A stretch of 42,820 bases of DNA from a virus. The position numbers and the translations under genes are program-made. This document shows, one piece after another, positions 23,555 through 33,093 of the stretch. Every line of letters begins with the position of its first letter. Within the stretch, counting starts at the first letter, position 1. The stretch covers positions 1-42,820 of IMG/VR virus record IMGVR_UViG_3300035698_004635; one strand, written 5' to 3'. A model generated the notes under the pieces. It did no database searches. It worked only from the letters and a program-made list of their open reading frames with translations, and was not told where the DNA came from.

Positions 23555-26500
23555 TATACTTGTACCTCTCTAAAATTTAACATTGCAAAGGCATATTTAT
23601 TATAATATCTAATATCAATCTGATCGGAGTTTAAGCAACCTTTGAACATCCAGCAAATAAAGAAACTATCGTTTAGAATATCAATGTCAATTCCGAAAGC
23701 AGTTGCTAAAGTTAGAACCTCAATATCTGAATCTGTTTTAGTTATGCTTGTGACCTCTGAATAGTAATAAGTTCCTTCGTGATAAAGCATAATTGATCTA
23801 TTGAATCCATCGCTTGAGAAATACTCTAAAAGACCCTTATTAGTTACATTTATAACCGTTTGACTTGAAGCAATATCTGCTAAAGGTTCGAAATCTCTTT
23901 GAAGTGTTGGAATCCATATTGCTCTTTGTTGTCCGTTCATGTAATTTATAAGATTTAACATATTAACAATTTCAGTTCTACCTTCTGCTTTCAGTCCCCA
24001 ACTTTTAATATTAATACTTTGGTTATAATTCTTATAATACTCAATCGATCCGAACCCGAAATCATTTACAATCATTCCAGTGCTTAAAGTGTTCGACTTA
24101 GTTTTATCTTCATAATAATTACTTTCAGTTAAGACCATAATAGAACCAAAAGTTTCGACTGGTGTGTAAGTTCCGAAAGCTGGATTGCTTATCAATTTAA
24201 AATCAAGCTCACAGTTAAAGTAAATATTATTCGTTGTTACTTCCCAGCTCGGAGTTCCTAATAATAAAGCTTTGAATATCGGAATAATTACAGGATTTAC
24301 AAATTGCCTTGTCATAATATCAGTAAATATAATCTTATTACTGACTACTGTATCAATTTCTTTTATCGTATAATTGTCTTTATCAATCCAAAGCAATAAC
24401 CAGCCACCGTCAATGAAATCATAACCAGAAGCTGTAAAAGTTCCTATCCTATCATATGCCAAAACCTCTGTTAGTGTCGGAGTTGTTGATCCTGTTAATG
24501 TTTCTTTTCCTACAATTATATCTCTAGTGATTAAAGTATTGCCCATTCTACCGATAAAAACTATATCGTCTCTGTTTAGCTCTATATCTGAGTTATCTAA
24601 AGCGTTAGGAACTTCACCTGTAAACATGAACGGCGTTGTTAAACCTAAGTCAATCGCTTTTAGTTCAGGGCATATAGGGAACTTGTAAGTGGTCCAATCC
24701 TCAGCATCTAACAATAATGGATATTCACACTTACCTAAATAATCACAATCATCTTGCTTATAAACATCTACTTGATTGTAAAAGCTTGCAACCGCATTAG
24801 TTACTATGCCGGTATTATTATTTCCTGAATAGTCAATCGCATTGCCTGAAGCTTCATTACATTTATACCATAATAGCTTAGTAGTTTCGGTTATATCTGA
24901 ATATATTGTTATGTTACTTATATAAATATTAGGTATTGGATAAGCATTTGAGATATTACCTATTTCGTAACCATTTACACCTGTGAAAGCCGTGCTTAAA
25001 GAATTGTCTGTATTAGTTATATCAATGTCGTCTAAGAATATAGTTGTTCTACTTCCTGCTGTAGCTGTGTTATCTATCACAAACTTAACTACATGGTCAA
25101 GACTATCAGCTGTAGGCAATGCAGAGCTATAAGCATCATTATTACCAACCGCTTTAACTCTATTTATAAACCTGTAATCAGTCCCACCAAACCATAATAT
25201 CCCAAAGCTTTCGAATTGTGTTGAGGTTGTATAATTCAATAACCAATCTTCCTGACCATAAGCAACGCTATTTCTATTATAAGTAAACTGAATTATCTTC
25301 TTAGTTCCTAAAGTTGTTATCTTAGTTGTCGGTACTATCTTGTCATTAACTCCGTCGAATAAGAATGAACCACCTATTGTATCATAAACCCAAGCAAATG
25401 ACTTAGTAGGATTTAAAGGGTCTTGCCTTACTATCGTATCAGCTTCATATAGGTTCGTTGCTGTGCTGTCGGTGTATTGAGTAGTTCCGTTGGCTATTGT
25501 GAAGCCATTGTCTTTTTCGTTATATTCCGTTGCTAAGTCATTATCAATTTGATGCGTTAAGCCGTCAATAGTTCCTTCAAGTTCTAATATTGAGCCTAAA
25601 CTTCCAACAATCCATTTGCCATTTTCTTGATTAAAGTAGAAATCTTCACCACAACCTTGATAATAAGAAAGTAAGCTATCATAATAATTTGTTGTTATAC
25701 CTCCTGACCTTCTAACATTTAGATGGATATTATCAGTTGAAAGTGTAGCCGTTGGTATTACTATTGATAATGTAGTGCTTATTTGGATACCTGCCAAAGT
25801 CCACATTGAATAATCAAAATTACCTGCACCATCATTTTCAATTCTGCATTCATACCATTCACCTATTGTGAATAAAGTCCATAAATACTGAACACTTGAA
25901 GTCCCACTTCCATAATAAAATCTTAATGAACTGCCAAATGTTGAGTTTAATATAGCGAAAAAATCAGTTCCCGAAGTTGAACACATATAATAAACACCTG
26001 TACTTTCTTGATGTTTAAATCTAAATTTAAAAGCATTAGTAGGTGTAATATTGGCAGGTTTGCAATTTGTTTCAATCACATTCAAATTTAATGCTGTAAG
26101 ATTTATATACCTGCCTTGTCGTGGCTCTCCGTTAAGTGGAAAATAATCGCCTGTTTCGTCACGCATAAAGTAATTTGAGCTTGAAGGGTCGAGATATGGT
26201 TTATACATTTGTGACCATAGTAAAAGGTCATCGGTTGGTAAAGGTGTCGTCGTTGCATTTATCCAGTTGTCACCAATCTCGATAGTATCATCGTAAATCT
26301 GCAATTGATCCCAAATAGGTAAATAGAATAATTCAGGATTAAATAAAATGCTTTCTAATCTGAATGAATCTTTTTTGAAAACTTTGTAAGTATATTTATA
26401 GCTTCTTTGTGGCGTAGTTCTATTTCTCTGAATGTATTCGTCACCTTTCTTAGTTCGCAACACAGAACTGCTATATCTTAAATATTGATTCAATTCAGCT

Positions 26501-26562
26501 TGAGGACTGTAAGGAATAAGCTTTATTTTAACTGTTGGAGCTGTCGGTTTTACGAATGGCAT
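23554..26562 (-). CDS. Large distal tail protein with two LamG-like inserts
   Basis: The protein has 1002 residues. The N-terminal about 100 and C-terminal about 350 residues look like a distal tail (Dit/DUF2460-like) protein. Inserted between them are two jelly-roll domains: about 150-310 (AFKFRFKHQESTGVYYM, GEWYECRIENDGAGNFDYS) and about 400-600 (GGSFLFDGVNDKIVPT, SLDHVVKFVIDNTATAGSRT, WYKCNEASGNAIDYSGNNNT), both typical of LamG/concanavalin folds. These probably bind cell-surface glycans. The DUF2163 gene follows, overlapping by one base. Confidence 0.72.
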   Translation of the reverse strand: MPFVKPTAPTVKIKLIPYSPQAELNQYLRYSSSVLRTKKGDEYIQRNRTTPQRSYKYTYKVFKKDSFRLESILFNPELFYLPIWDQLQIYDDTIEIGDNWINATTTPLPTDDLLLWSQMYKPYLDPSSSNYFMRDETGDYFPLNGEPRQGRYINLTALNLNVIETNCKPANITPTNAFKFRFKHQESTGVYYMCSTSGTDFFAILNSTFGSSLRFYYGSGTSSVQYLWTLFTIGEWYECRIENDGAGNFDYSMWTLAGIQISTTLSIVIPTATLSTDNIHLNVRRSGGITTNYYDSLLSYYQGCGEDFYFNQENGKWIVGSLGSILELEGTIDGLTHQIDNDLATEYNEKDNGFTIANGTTQYTDSTATNLYEADTIVRQDPLNPTKSFAWVYDTIGGSFLFDGVNDKIVPTTKITTLGTKKIIQFTYNRNSVAYGQEDWLLNYTTSTQFESFGILWFGGTDYRFINRVKAVGNNDAYSSALPTADSLDHVVKFVIDNTATAGSRTTIFLDDIDITNTDNSLSTAFTGVNGYEIGNISNAYPIPNIYISNITIYSDITETTKLLWYKCNEASGNAIDYSGNNNTGIVTNAVASFYNQVDVYKQDDCDYLGKCEYPLLLDAEDWTTYKFPICPELKAIDLGLTTPFMFTGEVPNALDNSDIELNRDDIVFIGRMGNTLITRDIIVGKETLTGSTTPTLTEVLAYDRIGTFTASGYDFIDGGWLLLWIDKDNYTIKEIDTVVSNKIIFTDIMTRQFVNPVIIPIFKALLLGTPSWEVTTNNIYFNCELDFKLISNPAFGTYTPVETFGSIMVLTESNYYEDKTKSNTLSTGMIVNDFGFGSIEYYKNYNQSINIKSWGLKAEGRTEIVNMLNLINYMNGQQRAIWIPTLQRDFEPLADIASSQTVINVTNKGLLEYFSSDGFNRSIMLYHEGTYYYSEVTSITKTDSDIEVLTLATAFGIDIDILNDSFFICWMFKGCLNSDQIDIRYYNKYAFAMLNFREVQV

Positions 26563-26570
26563 TTATTGTA

Positions 26571-26837
26571 TTATCCTTTTCTTTTTTCAAATATCATTTC
26601 AAAATGTTGGCGTTCCATAACTTGCGTAAAGCTATTTTTTTTATAAAGATAATCTCCGATACTAGCATTATACTTTAAGTCCATAAAAGGATAAAATACT
26701 ATATGCTTTGTTTTCATATCTGTTATCTCTACCGATTTTTCAAACTCTTTTAATTCTTTAAAGTTTTCTCCAGTCCATTGAATCGCATCAACTTTTATCA
26801 GCTTTCTGTGTGTTTCTTTTTCAATATACTTTTCCAT
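26571..26837 (-). CDS. Small phage protein of the IQWTGEN type, 88 aa
   Basis: Start at ATG 26837 (MEKYIEKETH), because GAGGT lies just upstream; a longer GTG frame would include the binding site. VDAIQWTGENFKELKEF at the N-terminus and ASIGDYLYKKNSFTQVMERQHFEMIFEKR at the C-terminus (spread over about 30 residues) match a widespread small phage protein that often precedes tail genes. No function is established. Confidence 0.72.
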   Translation of the reverse strand: MEKYIEKETHRKLIKVDAIQWTGENFKELKEFEKSVEITDMKTKHIVFYPFMDLKYNASIGDYLYKKNSFTQVMERQHFEMIFEKRKG

Positions 26838-26867
26838 TTTGTTCAACCTCACTGATTTGGTTTATTT

Positions 26868-29342
26868 TTAACCTGTTATTGATTTATAATTTTTGCCTAA
26901 ATATTGCACTATTATTCTTTCACCTTCTTTAGATTTCATTTGCTCAAGATACTGCTCTCTTGAATCCACGACAACAACTTTAGTATTACCACCTTGACCA
27001 CCTTGACCTGCGACTGCTGCCATTGAATCTTGCTTAGACAAAACACGACCGTTAGAACTTGGAATGGTAATTTCTCCAGAACCATATTCATTTTTCATCA
27101 TTGGCGTACCTGAGCTGTACTCACCACCGAAAGCGTAATTAGGAACAACTCCAAGCGAACCTGCAAGCAAACCGCCCGAATCTCCACCAGCTCCAAATCC
27201 CGCAACATTAGAACCGCCACCACCCAAGCCACCAAGCATAGTCATAAAACTAGTAACTGCTTGATTAGTCATCATTCGTATTATCTGAGAAGTAACAGAG
27301 TTTAGAAAGCTTGCAAATGAAGTTTCTGTATTGGTGAAAAGGTCGCCTAAAGAACTTGAGATATTATTTGAGAAAATATCCATGACATCTTTGTTTTCTT
27401 CTGCAAAAGTTTTAATATTCTCGGTTGTGTTATCAAGGGTCTCTTTAGGGATTAAGGAATCTTCTTTAGAGAATACAAATGAAACATCCATTTCGGGTTC
27501 TATGAATTCGTCACCTACTTTGACTACTTTCTTTTTAGCACCCACCAACCCCATTAAAGCACTTGTATATTTAGCTGTTGCTTCTTCAGCTTTTTTTGTA
27601 AGTTCGTTTTGTTGTTCTTGAATATCGGTTAATTCATTATCTAAATCTAGTGATGTTTTCTTTTGACCGTCAAGAACCATAAAGGAATCTCTAAAGTCAT
27701 AGTTTGTAGTTTCTCCAAGCTTCATATTTGATATACTAGCTAATTGAGAAGCTGTGTAATCATCAATTGCATCGGTCTTATAGCTATCTCTTATGGCTTG
27801 TCTAGATTTGTTTAATTCACCAATACTTTTTATTGCAGCAGCTCTTGAATCTTCTAAGTCGTCGGATAATATTTTTTCTTTTGCCTTAGAAGTATTTAAC
27901 CTATCAGCTACATCTTTTTCTTTAATCTGCAATGCTATTTGTTGCTTTGCTAATGCACTTAATTCTTCTTTCTGCATTTCTAAAGCCATGTTCTGAATAA
28001 TCAAATCTCTTTGAGCTTCAAGTGCTGTATTTACGGCTTCATATTTAGTTTTTTGAGAATCTATATTAGAAAATAACTTAGGGTATTCAGATTGCATTGT
28101 TTGTATAGCATCAGAGTAAGCTATTTGTTGTTCTTTTGTTCTGTTTGTCTTTTTACCTAAAGTTTCAACTACTATAGCAAGTTTTTCAAAATTTAATCTT
28201 GAAGTATTTACCACTACTTTAGTTTCGCCAAACATATCAATCAGCTTATTAGCTCCTGACATTACTAATGTTAAACCACCAACGACACCGGATAAAATAC
28301 TTGTAAAGCCAGCATCTCCCAAACTCAACATTACTTCTTCGGTTACACTTTTAAGCTTTAGGAAAGCAGCATTAAGACCTGAATCCATTGTATCGGCGGC
28401 AGCTTTTGCAGCACCTTCTGAGTTCTCATTAAGCTCTATTAAATCTTCTAAATTATCATTAAGTTTTGCGGTTGACAAGGCAGCGGCTACGGCTCTAGTT
28501 CCGAAAATGTCCTGAGCTTCACTTGCTCCCATTCCTGCGTTCTTTAAAGTTCTGAATATTTCAACCAAGGAATTGCTTTTGATGTCAACATCTTTAAGCT
28601 CTAAACCCATACGACCTAAAGCAGCTTTGAATTTATCAGAAGGATTTGCCATTTGCAATAGCATCATTCTAAATGAAGTACCTGCCATCGATCCACGGAT
28701 ACCCGCATTTGCGAAAGTTCCCATCATTGCAGAGGTTTTCTCTAAAGTGAAACCCATTGCCGCAGAAGTAGCACCTGCGAACTTCATAGCTTCTGCAAGT
28801 TGACCAACATTAGTACCTGCATTGTTCGCAGTTGTAACGATCACATCTGCAACCCTTCCAGCATCGGTTGCCTGTAATCCAAATTGCCTAATTGTGACGG
28901 CTGTAAGATCCGCAGCGTCTCCAAGTTCAAGAACTCCTGCAATAGCTAGATTTAAAGTTTCTGGTAAAGCTGCTATACTTTCATTGGCTGCAAATCCTGC
29001 TCTTGAAAGTGCTAAAATTGCCGTTCCTGCCTCAGCTGCTGAGAATCGAGTTGTTGCTCCCATATCTCTAGCGGCTTGACTCATTACATCAAAAGTCTCA
29101 GCAGTTGCTTGTGTAACCGCTTTAACTTCAAGCATGGTAGTATCAAATTCTTTAATAGTCGAAATAGTCGAAGTAATTATCTTAAATCCTGCAAAAGCAG
29201 CGATCAGTGGAGCCATGTTTGCTTGCATTCCGAACATCTTTTTAGATGTCTTAGATACTGAAGCTCCTAACTTTTGCATCTTTGTGGATGTTTTACCAAT
29301 TCCACTACTCGTTACTTGTAAATGTGCCCTGCTAAATGACAT
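26868..29342 (-). CDS. Tail tape measure protein
   Basis: The protein has 824 residues. The TP901-type core is plain: MGATTRFSAAEAGTAILAL, GFTLEKTSAMMGTFANAGIR and GTSFRMMLLQMANPS (about residues 90-240). Long coiled-coil stretches follow (400-560), and the C-terminus is Gly-rich (GGLGGGGSNVAGFGAGGDSG). It sets tail length and is ejected with DNA. By its size the tail would be of the order of 120 nm, using the usual rule of about 0.15 nm per residue. Confidence 0.93.
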   Translation of the reverse strand: MSFSRAHLQVTSSGIGKTSTKMQKLGASVSKTSKKMFGMQANMAPLIAAFAGFKIITSTISTIKEFDTTMLEVKAVTQATAETFDVMSQAARDMGATTRFSAAEAGTAILALSRAGFAANESIAALPETLNLAIAGVLELGDAADLTAVTIRQFGLQATDAGRVADVIVTTANNAGTNVGQLAEAMKFAGATSAAMGFTLEKTSAMMGTFANAGIRGSMAGTSFRMMLLQMANPSDKFKAALGRMGLELKDVDIKSNSLVEIFRTLKNAGMGASEAQDIFGTRAVAAALSTAKLNDNLEDLIELNENSEGAAKAAADTMDSGLNAAFLKLKSVTEEVMLSLGDAGFTSILSGVVGGLTLVMSGANKLIDMFGETKVVVNTSRLNFEKLAIVVETLGKKTNRTKEQQIAYSDAIQTMQSEYPKLFSNIDSQKTKYEAVNTALEAQRDLIIQNMALEMQKEELSALAKQQIALQIKEKDVADRLNTSKAKEKILSDDLEDSRAAAIKSIGELNKSRQAIRDSYKTDAIDDYTASQLASISNMKLGETTNYDFRDSFMVLDGQKKTSLDLDNELTDIQEQQNELTKKAEEATAKYTSALMGLVGAKKKVVKVGDEFIEPEMDVSFVFSKEDSLIPKETLDNTTENIKTFAEENKDVMDIFSNNISSSLGDLFTNTETSFASFLNSVTSQIIRMMTNQAVTSFMTMLGGLGGGGSNVAGFGAGGDSGGLLAGSLGVVPNYAFGGEYSSGTPMMKNEYGSGEITIPSSNGRVLSKQDSMAAVAGQGGQGGNTKVVVVDSREQYLEQMKSKEGERIIVQYLGKNYKSITG

Positions 29343-29350
29343 AATTTATC

Positions 29351-29779
29351 CTATCTTAATAAAGGGGTTCTTCCACCTGTAAAGCTCACATTTTCAACTG
29401 CTCTTTCAATATACCCCGGTGCTGCTTGATCCGACCATCCGTTATTCAATCTGTTTATATATGGCACGTTGTTTGAAATCCAAATAGAACCATCATTGAG
29501 CTTAAAACCTATTGCTATTCTTTCACCTTTTGCAATAGTAGCTCCGCCATCTTTATCTTTTTTCTTAAGTTGCTTATTTGTTGGCCTCTTTAATGTTACC
29601 TGCCAGTTTGCCCTTGCCTTTCCTGTATCGTGTGGAGTTGCATAAATAACACTTTGAAGAATACCGACACCCATCTTACGGACTATATTAGTGCCGTTCT
29701 TTTCGATTATCTTAGATATTCCGATTAGCTCATTTGCTATAATATCAAAATTGTGCGTTATCCCAGGCAATGTATTCAC
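29351..29779 (-). CDS. HK97 gp10-like tail/neck protein
   Basis: The protein has 142 residues. YATPHDTGKARANWQVTL, ISNNVPYINRLNNGWSDQAA and APGYIERAV are typical of HK97 gp10-like proteins, which act at the head-tail junction or tail terminator. The likely start is GTG 29779, overlapping the preceding frame by 35 bp; no strong binding site is seen, so the start is uncertain. Confidence 0.75.
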   Translation of the reverse strand: MNTLPGITHNFDIIANELIGISKIIEKNGTNIVRKMGVGILQSVIYATPHDTGKARANWQVTLKRPTNKQLKKKDKDGGATIAKGERIAIGFKLNDGSIWISNNVPYINRLNNGWSDQAAPGYIERAVENVSFTGGRTPLLR

Positions 29780-30104
29780 CGTCCATTGTGTAAATTATTT
29801 GCTTAATCTCTTCAACTTCATAATCATTAAATCCGTATCTTTCAATTCTGTTTTCTATGTCAACTGGTTTTATTGGTAGTGGAATCTTTGCGTTCTTTTG
29901 CTTTTTACCTTTTACTTTCGTTCCTATCAAACAGTTTCTTGATCGATCACACTCTATAAAAATTCCGTATATCAACATCATTCTATTAGGTATCTCGACT
30001 TTATTTCTTAAATGCTCAGGGATCTTTTGAAATGTTGCTTTCATTACTTCGATGTTTTGTTCATCAGATCCATAATTTAAGTTCCATATAAAGCCGTCTA
30101 TTAG
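29745..30104 (-). CDS. Tail assembly chaperone, frameshifted C-terminal part
   Basis: This frame stays open from the slippery site at 30104-30110 down to 29745. Twenty codons precede its first ATG (30044). It is therefore best read as the downstream half of a -1 frameshift product, giving a fusion of 260 residues with the 141-residue upstream protein (the lambda gpG-gpGT arrangement). It is basic with PNRMMLIYGIFIECDRSRN near the middle. Independent initiation at 30044 is possible but has no strong binding site. Confidence 0.72.
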   Translation of the reverse strand, partial: LIDGFIWNLNYGSDEQNIEVMKATFQKIPEHLRNKVEIPNRMMLIYGIFIECDRSRNCLIGTKVKGKKQKNAKIPLPIKPVDIENRIERYGFNDYEVEEIKQIIYTMDGEYIAWDNAQF

Positions 30105-30526
30105 TTTTTTAGTTCACCATCTTCTACAACTTGAAAGTTCTTAATATTGACCGCATACATCATTACTAAAACTACGGCTTCTGGAGCAGAATCAAATAAT
30201 TCTACAATATCATTCACTGATAATTCAGAATCTTCACCATGGTCTTTAGTGTCCGTATATCTCCAGTCGATTATTACTTCACCATCGACAAGTAGTATTG
30301 CTAAATCCTCCTGAACTGCTTTGTCAAAGTACATTCTATCCTCATACCCTGCACCGTGCTTTTTCTTCATGTTCATTTTTAAAGCAAGTGCCGTCTTAAC
30401 TTTATTATGGTGCGTTGACGGTCTTACAAGAAAATCAATATTTGTTTCAGGAATTGTTAGCCATTTTCCAGACTTTAAAATCTTTGGACTTACACCGTAC
30501 GCTTTGTTGATTGATTGAAATTTCAT
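30101..30526 (-). CDS. Tail assembly chaperone (short form)
   Basis: The protein has 141 residues, with AHGAGYEDRMYFDKAVQEDL-like and VNDIVELFDSAPEAVVLVMM segments. Position between tail tube and tape measure, and the slippery heptamer right before its stop, mark it as the gpG-type chaperone that coats the tape measure during tail assembly. Ribosome site AAAGGGG before ATG 30526. Confidence 0.78.
   Translation of the reverse strand: MKFQSINKAYGVSPKILKSGKWLTIPETNIDFLVRPSTHHNKVKTALALKMNMKKKHGAGYEDRMYFDKAVQEDLAILLVDGEVIIDWRYTDTKDHGEDSELSVNDIVELFDSAPEAVVLVMMYAVNIKNFQVVEDGELKN
30104..30110 (-). other. Programmed -1 frameshift site A AAA AAC
   Basis: The zero frame reads GAA CTA AAA AAC TAA. The heptamer A AAA AAC fits X XXY YYZ exactly and is followed at once by the stop codon. 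Slipping back one base continues as CTA ATA GAC GGC and stays open into the next gene. Confidence 0.85.
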
Positions 30527-30546
30527 TTTAATACCCCTTTGTTTAT

Positions 30547-30828
30547 TTATTTAAGTGAAAAACCTTTTTTCATGTGTTTTATTATTATCGCTTCTGCTTC
30601 AGGTGTGTTCAAAGCATCAATTAAAGCTTTTGAATCTTGATTGACTATTAAAACTTTACTGTCTTCTCTTACTTCAGCAATGACATAATTAAAAGGAATT
30701 ATTGCGACTACTTTGCCATCTCTTTCTAAAACTGTTACACTCATCTGAACATCTGTTGAATCAAATTCCACTTCAATCTCTCCGTGCTCATGATAAATTA
30801 TTGCTTTTGTTACTTTTGAATCTGACAT
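30547..30828 (-). CDS. Small tail-region protein, 93 aa
   Basis: A beta-rich protein (AIIYHEHGEIEVEFDSTDVQ; VTVLERDGKVVAIIPFNYVI) with an Ala/Glu-rich C-terminal helix. It sits between tail tube and chaperone genes. Ribosome site AAAGGGGT. No family recognised. Confidence 0.65.
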   Translation of the reverse strand: MSDSKVTKAIIYHEHGEIEVEFDSTDVQMSVTVLERDGKVVAIIPFNYVIAEVREDSKVLIVNQDSKALIDALNTPEAEAIIIKHMKKGFSLK

Positions 30829-30850
30829 CTTATACCCCTTTGTTTTGAAT

Positions 30851-30877
30851 TAAAATAAGGGAGCTTTTAAACTCCCT
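30851..30877 (-). terminator. Terminator after tail tube gene
   Basis: On the minus strand AGGGAG, an 8-base loop, CTCCCT then TATTTTAA. It probably attenuates rather than stops transcription, since the tail operon continues. Confidence 0.75.
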
Positions 30878-30883
30878 GTTTAT

Positions 30884-32647
30884 TTATGCTCTGTTAATTA
30901 TAAAAATATCTCCTGCCGTTGGGACTATTGAAGTATCAGCACTTTCATTCACGTTGTAAGTTACTGACCCAACTGCAAAAGCATTAGCTGGATTTAAAGC
31001 ATAACTTGACAACTCATTTATATAAGTGTCGTTGTTGATCAGTTCGTCAATATCCGGCTCTGTATTTGGCGAAAGGATTACAAAATACTTAGTTCCTGGA
31101 TTTGTTGGAACTTCAAAGTTACCGTAATAATTTGACATTTTAGAAAGCTCTGCAACTGTGATACTTGCCGGATCTGTTACCCATCCAAAATATAAAGGTG
31201 GGTATAAAGAAATATCAGGAATGTAAGTAAATCTTATTTCAGTTAGCTTTGTTGGATCTTCCTGTAACTGATAAGTCATATTTTCCATTATGCTAGCATC
31301 TTCTGCATTTGGTGCTTGAGGTTCGCCACCGTCAAAAACACCCTGGAACATTTGGATTCTATACCCTTGAGTTCCATTAGATATTGTAAGCTCAGTGTAA
31401 AAATCAGTTCCTAAGCTTTTAAATAACTGAAATTCGTTGTTGTAGAATTGAGCTGTCCAAGATCCTTTTACCTCTCTTATGCCTCTTGAAATGTCAATAG
31501 CTTTGTAGTTTGGATAAGTTTTATTGATATTACTTGTACAAGTACCGTCTTGAGGTGTTACTGTATTGTCAATAGTGAACGAAACATCATTTACGCATTT
31601 AGTACCAAAAACATTATTAAAAATAACATTTCTTAACTGTGCAAATTCCATAATCGCATTCGTTGACTTTACTGTTAAGGTATTATCTTGATACCATTGA
31701 GTACCGACACTTTCAAGATTCCAGTTCATGATCTTAGTCCATACATTCGTATTATCGCCCTGGTTAATCTTTTGGTAAATATCACCGTGATAAGTTTCTG
31801 AGCCGTCACCAGTACGAATATAAAGAGAATTGCGACCACCTACAGCACTTGAAGGTATCCCAGTACCATTAAACCAAGCATAAGGAAGCCATGTAAAAGT
31901 CAAGACTGGTGCTAAAGTACCATCATCAAGGTAAACTTTACCGTTAACTGTATTCAATATCCATTGAGCTGTTGAAGTTGTTACCGTTGGATCAACTGTT
32001 ACCGTTGACCATTGCTCACCACTTGAAAAAATACTACCTGCATTGATCGCAGTTGCTGAGTATTCCCTTAAGGTCTTTTTATAAAGCAATCCGGTTGCTG
32101 TGTTTAACCAAACTGAATCATTCCCACCGAAAATATTGTCATAAGCTCCAGCGTCTTGATAACCTAGTTGAGTTTTCCTTATGATTTGCTCAACTCCGTT
32201 CGGTGTAAGATTTGCGAGGTTTAACTGCTTTGCTACAATGCTGAAAGCAAATGAAGCAGAAACACAACCTAAAGTATCAGTAATTGATGATTCTTGATCG
32301 TTGGTTATTACCCTTCTTACATCCATCCACTTATTAACATTCTTAGCGTCAAGAATATTATCAGCATCAAAAGCACCGTTAACAATCCATTCAAGTATTA
32401 GCCTTTCGACTGCGTCACCTGTAAGATTGATATTGAAAGGGGCTACTGGATTAGATCCTGTTTTAATTACTTTTTTAACTGCATTGCTTTGTGAAAATTC
32501 GCTTGACTTTGTAGTCTCAATATTATCTGACATACTTTCACCAGTTGCACGAACCGCATACCATGTTGGGCTGGCTTCGATAGTTCCCGGTGTAGTTGGA
32601 AAGTGTACCATTATCTGCGTATCACTAGCTTTTGTTGAAACAGGCAT
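30884..32647 (-). CDS. Major tail tube protein, large
   Basis: The protein has 587 residues, about twice the usual tail tube length. The N-terminal part (YAVRATGESMSDNIETTKSS, SQSNAVKKVIKTGSNPVAPF) and a later segment (RGIREVKGSWTAQFYNNEFQ) are typical of siphophage tube proteins. A middle region (about 190-330, Trp-rich: WLNTATGLLYKK, WYQDNTLTVK) looks inserted and could decorate the tail. It precedes chaperone and tape measure, as expected for a tube gene. Confidence 0.75.
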   Translation of the reverse strand: MPVSTKASDTQIMVHFPTTPGTIEASPTWYAVRATGESMSDNIETTKSSEFSQSNAVKKVIKTGSNPVAPFNINLTGDAVERLILEWIVNGAFDADNILDAKNVNKWMDVRRVITNDQESSITDTLGCVSASFAFSIVAKQLNLANLTPNGVEQIIRKTQLGYQDAGAYDNIFGGNDSVWLNTATGLLYKKTLREYSATAINAGSIFSSGEQWSTVTVDPTVTTSTAQWILNTVNGKVYLDDGTLAPVLTFTWLPYAWFNGTGIPSSAVGGRNSLYIRTGDGSETYHGDIYQKINQGDNTNVWTKIMNWNLESVGTQWYQDNTLTVKSTNAIMEFAQLRNVIFNNVFGTKCVNDVSFTIDNTVTPQDGTCTSNINKTYPNYKAIDISRGIREVKGSWTAQFYNNEFQLFKSLGTDFYTELTISNGTQGYRIQMFQGVFDGGEPQAPNAEDASIMENMTYQLQEDPTKLTEIRFTYIPDISLYPPLYFGWVTDPASITVAELSKMSNYYGNFEVPTNPGTKYFVILSPNTEPDIDELINNDTYINELSSYALNPANAFAVGSVTYNVNESADTSIVPTAGDIFIINRA

Positions 32648-32673
32648 TTTAAAACCTCCTTATAAATTTAATT

Positions 32674-33093
32674 TTATTGTATAGTTTCTATTGTAAACGG
32701 ACAAATAACAAGCTTAGTTTTCACACCGTCAAACGTGCCACCACCTGAAGGATAGGATGGCCTAAACTTTATATATCCACTGTTTAATGTTTTATTACTG
32801 AATAATTCAATCGCTTTCTGAATCAATGCAGGACCTTTTATATATCCTATTTGCTGTGACATTTTAAGCAATAAGTTTACCGTACCGCCTGAAATATCAT
32901 ATCTCTTATTATCAACTCCAACGGTTCCCAAGCATCCCGGATCTGAATTAGTAACACCTATGTTAATATCCATTGTTGGTGGGTCTTGAGTTGCATCATT
33001 GGTCAAATATTCACTAATCGGAGTTGCATCAGTATTGCTCCAGTTTGCAGTGATGTAATCATAAATATATATTTCAAATTCTTCAGTAGTCAT
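32674..33093 (-). CDS. Tail terminator-like protein
   Basis: The protein has 139 residues. Residues 1-25 (EEFEIYIYDYITANWSNTDA) and the closing beta strands (GTFDGVKTKLVICPFTIE) resemble gpU-like/DUF4128 tail terminators. It lies directly before the tail tube gene, the standard place. The family call is by pattern and position only. Confidence 0.65.
   Translation of the reverse strand: MTTEEFEIYIYDYITANWSNTDATPISEYLTNDATQDPPTMDINIGVTNSDPGCLGTVGVDNKRYDISGGTVNLLLKMSQQIGYIKGPALIQKAIELFSNKTLNSGYIKFRPSYPSGGGTFDGVKTKLVICPFTIETIQ

Noticed and set aside
28573-29382. Several plus-strand open frames opposite the tape measure gene
   Set aside because: These are antisense to a clear tape measure protein and lack binding sites; they are by-products of codon bias.
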